DNA of 41,522 nt from a virus, in the IMG/VR virus record IMGVR_UViG_3300036806_000093, positions 1 to 41,522 of that record. One strand, given 5' to 3'. The notes under the pieces were generated by a model, which had not been told where the DNA came from, did no database searches, and saw only the letters and a program-made list of their open reading frames with translations. Position 1 is the stretch's first letter; each line of letters begins with the position of its first letter. Position numbers and translations under genes: made by a program. This document shows positions 38,151 through 41,522 of the stretch, piece after piece.

Positions 38151-38383
38151 GGCTGTCGATGCGGCAGATAGTGGATCAGGCCGTCAGGGGAATCGTGTGG
38201 CTTGTCCGGTTCAGCGTCGATCATCTCTTGCAGGGCCAGCCTGTTCCGCGCGTCCCACACTGATACGGCGTAGCCACAATCGAACACGCCCCCAGAGATC
38301 ATTTCCCCGAGACTGTTCCGCTCGTCGGTCGTCTTGCGAATGAATGGCATCGCTGCAAGCTCCTTCAACGTCAATTTGCTCAT
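38147..38383 (-). CDS. Hypothetical protein (78 aa)
   Basis: AGAGG lies 6 nt before ATG 38383. It encodes KLTLKELAAMPFIRKTTDE and YAVSVWDARNRLALQEMID, followed by a polar tail. The 73-bp gap before it holds no obvious promoter. No family recognised. Confidence 0.55.
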   Translation of the reverse strand: MSKLTLKELAAMPFIRKTTDERNSLGEMISGGVFDCGYAVSVWDARNRLALQEMIDAEPDKPHDSPDGLIHYLPHRQP

Positions 38384-38456
38384 ATGCGACCTCTACTTGC
38401 TCGAAAGAAAGATAACCTTTGCCGGAACCTCTTAGACACCAAACACCAACTCGCAT

Positions 38457-38942
38457 TCACCCCTCCTCGCGCCCGCTCTCGGAAGCGGCTATCCACGCGT
38501 CACGCATTTCACAGTACCCAATAGAATTGGGTGGCACTATCCTTGACCTAGCATTTAGATATTTCATAAGTTCTTCGTCGCTCATTTTTTCGGTACACGT
38601 TCTTTTGCGATACCAAGCAATGAACTCTGGTGGGGAGAATGGCGAATCTGGTACTGGCTCTAATGTCGCTCCATGTAACCGCTCAACTTGAGTTTGGATT
38701 GCTTGAGCTTCGCTATCGTAAGCTACGAATTCTTTAGCAAGTTCTGATGTTGTTGCATATGAAAAATCATCTGATTTCACCCTCCCCTGCGCAGGAACGG
38801 AGCGGAGGGCAGCGATGACTCTTTCGAGCACGCTAACATGGATTGCAGTTACGTCCCCGCCGCTCATCATCTTGATGTGTATGTCTTTGTCGGCGACAAG
38901 CTGCTCAATCTCCTCCGCGAGACGCTCGTTGGCGGAGGTCAT
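38457..38942 (-). CDS. Hypothetical early protein (161 aa)
   Basis: A helical acidic protein starting MTSANERLAEEIEQLVADKD. The middle has FSPPEFIAWYRKRTC and the C-terminus IGYCEMRDAWIAASESG, an ending found in many phage early proteins (xAWxAAx). Base composition is visibly more A/T-rich in 38,520-38,780 than nearby genes. Coupled by ATGA to the upstream gene. Function unknown. Confidence 0.6.
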   Translation of the reverse strand: MTSANERLAEEIEQLVADKDIHIKMMSGGDVTAIHVSVLERVIAALRSVPAQGRVKSDDFSYATTSELAKEFVAYDSEAQAIQTQVERLHGATLEPVPDSPFSPPEFIAWYRKRTCTEKMSDEELMKYLNARSRIVPPNSIGYCEMRDAWIAASESGREEG

Positions 38943-39121
38943 GAGTCTGATCCAAAGACGCGCTTGAATAGAGATTCAGTCGGGCGCTTCTCCACTCGCT
39001 TGATCGTCCCGTTCGGGAAGTATTCAATCGCCTTAACCTCCGGGCATTGCCCAAGATGCTCGTGTGGCCAGCAACCACAGTAGGGGCAAGTCGGCGTCTG
39101 ACTACCTGTCACGTTGTTCAC
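38939..39121 (-). CDS. Small zinc-binding protein (60 aa)
   Basis: CPYCGCWPHEHLGQC (residues 12-26) offers four Cys and two His for zinc. The rest is a beta/basic tail (VKAIEYFPNGTIKRVEKRP). The C...PYCxxxxHEHxxxCP pattern is common in small phage proteins. ATGA overlaps with HNH upstream and the 161-aa gene downstream. Confidence 0.65.
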   Translation of the reverse strand: MNNVTGSQTPTCPYCGCWPHEHLGQCPEVKAIEYFPNGTIKRVEKRPTESLFKRVFGSDS

Positions 39122-39402
39122 AGTCTCCTCTCCTTGAGTTCGTTCTTGTGCTCGCGGGCCTTTCTCGGTTTTGTATAAGGCTTGTATTTATGCGGGCGCC
39201 TTCCTTTCCTGATCGAATCGATCAGATTGTCCGCATCGGTGCCAAGGAATAAATGCGCAGGATTGACACACAACGGAACATCGCACCGATGGCATACAAG
39301 CATCGCATTTGGGATTGATCCCACTAAGGTCAGATATGCGAACCGATGTGCTTGCATCGTCTTCCCATGAAATTGCATCGTGCCATAGCCGCGCTTTTGT
39401 TT
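39118..39402 (-). pseudogene. HNH endonuclease, C-terminal part, interrupted by transposon
   Basis: This part encodes AHRFAYLTLVG, the catalytic CHRCDVPLCVNPAHLFLGTDADN core and a basic tail ending ELKERRL. The gene is cut at 39402 by the transposon end, so the CWIWQ N-terminus is replaced by transposon-derived codons. An open frame continues to 39585 but is not the native N-terminus. Through the 99-bp repeat the 3' part joins 1-220 to give an intact 135-residue enzyme, so both interrupted and intact versions are represented. Confidence 0.8.
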
Positions 39403-39404
39403 GG
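39306..39404. repeat. 99-bp direct repeat, right copy
   Basis: Identical to 1-99 and lying within the HNH gene. After 39404 the sequence switches to the transposon. Closing the circle here gives 39,305 bp. Confidence 0.9.
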
Positions 39405-39426
39405 TGATATTAGACTTCACGTACCC
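39403..39426. repeat. Terminal inverted repeat (left end) of the transposon
   Basis: It reads GGTGATATTAGACTTCACGT then ACCC; 22 of 24 bases match 11375-11398. It contains the stop codon of the adjacent passenger gene (39417-39419). Confidence 0.8.
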
Positions 39427-39611
39427 GTCGCCTTGACGATCCATACCACGGCCAAACCTACAACGTACACAGCCACCGGGATAAGCACTCCGACGACGGC
39501 GCCCCCGAAGAACCCGAATAGACCACCAACCATCATTCCAATTAACACGCACGCGATAGCCCATAGCGCGGAGAGTACGAACCAAGCTTTTTGCCAGCCG
39601 TTTAGCTCCAT
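39417..39611 (-). CDS. Transposon passenger: small membrane protein (64 aa)
   Basis: GGGGAGGG precedes ATG 39611. The sequence MELNGWQKAWFVLSALWAIA continues with two hydrophobic helices separated by Gly-rich turns (VGGLFGFFGGAVVG), ending VKATGT inside the inverted repeat. It lies 28 nt after the 57-aa gene, in one operon with the transposase. Role unknown; small MELNGWQR-type membrane proteins occur widely in proteobacteria. Confidence 0.7.
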   Translation of the reverse strand: MELNGWQKAWFVLSALWAIACVLIGMMVGGLFGFFGGAVVGVLIPVAVYVVGLAVVWIVKATGT

Positions 39612-39639
39612 AGTGCCCTCCCCGGTCACTTGAATAGGT

Positions 39640-39813
39640 CTAGCTGCTCCCACGCTTGGGTTTCAGCACCTTGCCCATCGCATCCTCGAAGGCCTTCCCG
39701 CTCTTGTCCGCTTCCAAGTCCTTCGCGGCTTTGATGAAGCGCGCCGACTGAGCCGGATTGTCCGGCTTGGCCTTCGGCCTTCGCTTTTTTGGTTTTCCTT
39801 TTACGCCAGCCAT
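39640..39813 (-). CDS. Transposon passenger: small basic protein (57 aa)
   Basis: Begins MAGVKGKPKKRRPKAKPDNP and continues with SARFIKAAKDLEADKSGKAF. The ORF starts 2 nt after the transposase stop, so it is translationally coupled. Basic ~55-residue proteins with a RFIxAAxxL motif often sit directly after IS1595-type transposases, by memory. It may bind transposon DNA or assist the transposase. Confidence 0.65.
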   Translation of the reverse strand: MAGVKGKPKKRRPKAKPDNPAQSARFIKAAKDLEADKSGKAFEDAMGKVLKPKRGSS

Positions 39814-39815
39814 AT

Positions 39816-40763
39816 TCAGACAATAGTCGTTTCGTAGGTGAGCCGCTTGCCCTTGAAGCCTTTGAGCAGCTTGTCGGCTCTCTGCGCATCTTCCACACCG
39901 AGCGCCTTGCGGTTGTTATACCGGAAGTCAAACTCGGCAAGGTAGCGATGCAGATGGTTGTGCGCGCAGTGCTGGTAGACGCCTTTCATACCCCGCTTGA
40001 ACACCGAGAAGAATCCTTCGATGGTGTTGGTATGCATTTCGGGGTTCGCCTTGCTCACGTATTCCTTGTGCATATGGCGAACGATGCCATGGCTGGCAAA
40101 CCAGCGGCCAATGGTCAGGTAGGTAGCCGCTTCATCGGTCATTAGCTTTGCTTCGCGGGCTAGATTCTCGCGCACGATAGGTCCGATAGTTGTCGCCTTC
40201 ACGTCGTCCACGACGAAGCTACGTGCTTGGCCACTGTTGCGGTCAACGAGAGACAGCACTTTGTTCTTGTGGTGGAAGCCACGCCCGCGTTTCTCGCCTC
40301 TCGGCTTAATGGTCTTGTCGTGGCCAATGTAGGTTTCGTCCACTTCCACCACTCCGCCGTTCGCGCCGAAGGGGGCGAGGTCGCCTTCCCGCATCGCTTC
40401 CCTGATCCTGTGGGACATGAACCATGCGGACTTGAGGGTAATGCCGAGCATCCGGTGAAGCTGGTTCGAGGAAACGCCCTTCTTGCTGCTGGCAACGAGG
40501 AAAATCGCCTGTAGCCAGACGTTCATAGGGATGTGGCTGTCTTCGAAGATGCTCCCGATCTTGACGGTGAACGGCTTGCGGCAGTCGTAACACTTATAAA
40601 CGCCAATCCGGGTGCTCTTACCCCGCATCTTCCTGTTCTTCTCAACCCCGCCACAGTGCGGGCATACGGGGCCACGGGGCCAGATACGGGCTTCAACGAA
40701 CTCGTAGGCCGCTTCCTCGTTATGAAAGTAAGAGGCTGAAAGTATTGAGGGTTTTTCTGACAT
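39816..40763 (-). CDS. IS1595-family (ISXO2-like) transposase
   Basis: A 315-residue protein with an N-terminal zinc ribbon (CPHC at 34-37, CYDC at 58-61), a helical DNA-binding segment and the ISXO2-like catalytic domain: EVDETYIGH (first Asp), LMTDEAATY (second Asp) and HTNTIEGFFSVFKRGM, as in IS1595 enzymes with a DDN/E-type centre. ATG 40763 has GGGAG 7 nt upstream; in-frame ATGs at 40808 and 40778 lack this. It is driven by the promoter at 40790-40818. The ORF looks intact. Confidence 0.92.
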   Translation of the reverse strand: MSEKPSILSASYFHNEEAAYEFVEARIWPRGPVCPHCGGVEKNRKMRGKSTRIGVYKCYDCRKPFTVKIGSIFEDSHIPMNVWLQAIFLVASSKKGVSSNQLHRMLGITLKSAWFMSHRIREAMREGDLAPFGANGGVVEVDETYIGHDKTIKPRGEKRGRGFHHKNKVLSLVDRNSGQARSFVVDDVKATTIGPIVRENLAREAKLMTDEAATYLTIGRWFASHGIVRHMHKEYVSKANPEMHTNTIEGFFSVFKRGMKGVYQHCAHNHLHRYLAEFDFRYNNRKALGVEDAQRADKLLKGFKGKRLTYETTIV

Positions 40764-40789
40764 TTGGTGCTCCCTATCCATTTGTCTGC

Positions 40790-40818
40790 ATTCTATCCTA
40801 GATTTCATGGATAGTCAA
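40790..40818 (-). promoter_or_regulatory. Transposase promoter (sigma70-like)
   Basis: Minus-strand TTGACT (40818-40813), exactly 17 nt, TAGAAT (40795-40790). Both boxes are 5/6 to consensus. It directs transcription into the transposase operon. Confidence 0.7.
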
Positions 40819-40828
40819 CAGACATTGC

Positions 40829-40857
40829 TTGACGTTATCCAAATTCGGCATTATTAT
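40829..40857 (+). promoter_or_regulatory. Passenger-gene promoter (sigma70-like)
   Basis: TTGACG (40829-40834), exactly 17 nt, TATTAT (40852-40857), each 5/6 to consensus. Its -35 box lies only 10 bp from the -35 box of the transposase promoter, back to back, with GTCAA (40814-40818) and TTGAC (40829-40833) forming an inverted repeat. One regulator bound here could control both directions. Confidence 0.7.
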
Positions 40858-40898
40858 GTGTCTGCCGCCTAACCAAACGGGCGAAATGGAGTAGCCAA

Positions 40899-41522
40899 AT
40901 GAGCGAAAACGTCGAACCACTAGAAACTGAGGACGAGGACTCGGGAGAGGACGGAAAGCGGCAGCGATCCGCCATCGCTTTCCCGTACACCGACTATGAC
41001 AACGTCGCAGCCATCGCGAACTCGATCCACGAAAACGTGGGGCATGGCGATTGTTCGCCGGGGCAGCTAGCCGCATGGACGAACCAAAGCGCCAAAAGCA
41101 GCGGTTTTCGGACCCAGCTTTCCGCTGCGCGGCTCTTTGGTGTCATGGAGAGCGGCGACGTGGATGGCCTGCGTCTCACCGACTTGGGCCGTCGCATAGT
41201 TGACCCTGCCCAAGCTCGCGCGGCTAAAGCAGAGGCATTCCTTCGAGTGCCGCTGTTCAAAGCCCTTTACGAGAAATACAAGGATGGCGTTACTCCTCCG
41301 AGTGCTGCTTTGGAGAGAGAGATCGCGGGCCTCGGCGTGGCAGAGAAGCAGAAAGCTCGGGCGAGGCAAGTCTTTGAGAGTTCGGCGCAGCAAACCGGAT
41401 TCCGCCAAGCCGCTCCGAATCGGCTTGTCATGCCCGCTGTGGTGGTGAGGGAAAAACCGCCAGAGATTGAGAAGCGCAGGAACGGCGGCGGCGACGGCGG
41501 CGATCTTCATCTTGATCCACTG
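40899..41522 (+). CDS. Large transposon passenger protein, 5' part (runs off the right edge)
   Basis: From ATG 40899 (GGAG 8 nt upstream) 208 codons are visible. The sequence has RSAIAFPYTDYDNVAAIANSIHENVG, LAAWTNQSAKSSGFRTQLSAARLFGV, LRLTDLGRRIVDP, LFKALYEKYKDG and an RQVFESSAQQTGF helix, then an acidic/Gly linker. This matches a conserved proteobacterial hypothetical family (winged-helix-like by eye) that I know only by pattern. Joined to 12140-11976 it would be 262 aa. It faces away from the transposase and has its own promoter. It may be a regulator or a defence/fitness cargo; no enzymatic motif is visible. Confidence 0.7.
   Translation, partial: MSENVEPLETEDEDSGEDGKRQRSAIAFPYTDYDNVAAIANSIHENVGHGDCSPGQLAAWTNQSAKSSGFRTQLSAARLFGVMESGDVDGLRLTDLGRRIVDPAQARAAKAEAFLRVPLFKALYEKYKDGVTPPSAALEREIAGLGVAEKQKARARQVFESSAQQTGFRQAAPNRLVMPAVVVREKPPEIEKRRNGGGDGGDLHLDPL
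41431..41522. repeat. 92-bp inverted repeat, right-edge copy
   Basis: The last 92 bases of the window are the exact reverse complement of 12141-12232, inside the large passenger gene. The window probably ends here because the assembly could not resolve this repeat. Confidence 0.9.

Larger units (their letters stand above)
39403..41522 (+). mobile_element. IS1595-type transposon, left-end part with transposase
   Basis: Starts with an inverted repeat matching 11375-11398. It contains two small genes and the transposase leftward, a divergent promoter region, and the 5' part of a large passenger gene rightward that runs off the window. Its last 92 bases equal the reverse complement of 12141-12232, so the missing end is probably 12140 down to 11375. 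The reconstructed element is 2,886 bp, long for an IS and typical of passenger-carrying IS1595 relatives. The insertion octamer on this side is TTTTGTTT. Confidence 0.85.

Noticed and set aside
1-39404. The 99-bp repeat as a phage terminal redundancy or att pair
   Set aside because: It lies inside a coding gene, no integrase is present, and its right copy is interrupted by a transposon; a contig-end overlap explains it more simply.
39405-39585. HNH frame stays open past the transposon end to 39585
   Set aside because: The extension covers the transposon's 64-aa passenger gene in another frame and lacks the CWIWQ N-terminus found intact at 1-220; it is a fortuitous fusion.

Overview
The window is a tailed-phage genome, most likely a short-tailed (podovirus-like) member of Caudoviricetes infecting a Gram-negative bacterium. 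Supporting signs are a large portal, scaffold and capsid genes, head-tail adaptor and stabilisation/tail-tubular-like proteins, three large internal virion proteins, and an overlapping Rz/Rz1-type spanin pair that implies an outer membrane. No tape measure, tail sheath, integrase, CI-like repressor, DNA polymerase, RNA polymerase or tRNA gene was recognised. Gene packing is tight, with many ATGA, GTGA or TGATG start/stop overlaps.

The first 99 bases recur exactly at 39306-39404. Joining the two copies gives a 39,305-bp circular map and restores one intact 135-residue HNH endonuclease gene in frame, so positions 1-39305 look like a complete genome unit.

Layout: (a) 1-5459, minus strand: early genes, including an AAA ATPase plus PD-(D/E)XK exonuclease pair resembling phage recombination modules, and many small proteins. 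(b) 5501-5600: candidate divergent promoters. (c) 5609-9700, plus strand: replication block with a VRR-NUC nuclease and a 716-residue zinc-finger/RepA-like helicase-primase. (d) 9697-11007, minus strand: small early genes sharing leader repeats and paralogous proteins with block (a). (e) 11008-11374: control region. (f) 11375-12232: fragment of an IS1595-type transposon that truncates an endonuclease VII gene. (g) 12598-34267, plus strand: packaging, head, tail, ejection and tail-fibre genes. (h) 34276-36502: lysis genes (GH24 lysozyme, TM proteins, spanins). (i) 36506-37493: a zinc protein and a secreted protein. (j) 37490-39121, minus strand: small genes that run across the circle junction through HNH into block (a). 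(k) 39403-41522: the other part of the IS1595-type transposon, here interrupting HNH.

The most striking observation is that the two transposon pieces (39403-41522 and the reverse complement of 12232-11375) share an exact 92-bp overlap. Joined, they form one 2,886-bp element with near-identical 24-bp terminal inverted repeats, an IS1595/ISXO2-like transposase, five passenger genes, back-to-back promoters and a palindromic operator-like site. The joined central passenger gene reads through in frame to 262 residues. Both phage genes touched by the element encode HNH-fold nucleases. Whether this reflects mixed phage populations, an IS-adjacent deletion or an assembly join cannot be settled from the sequence alone.
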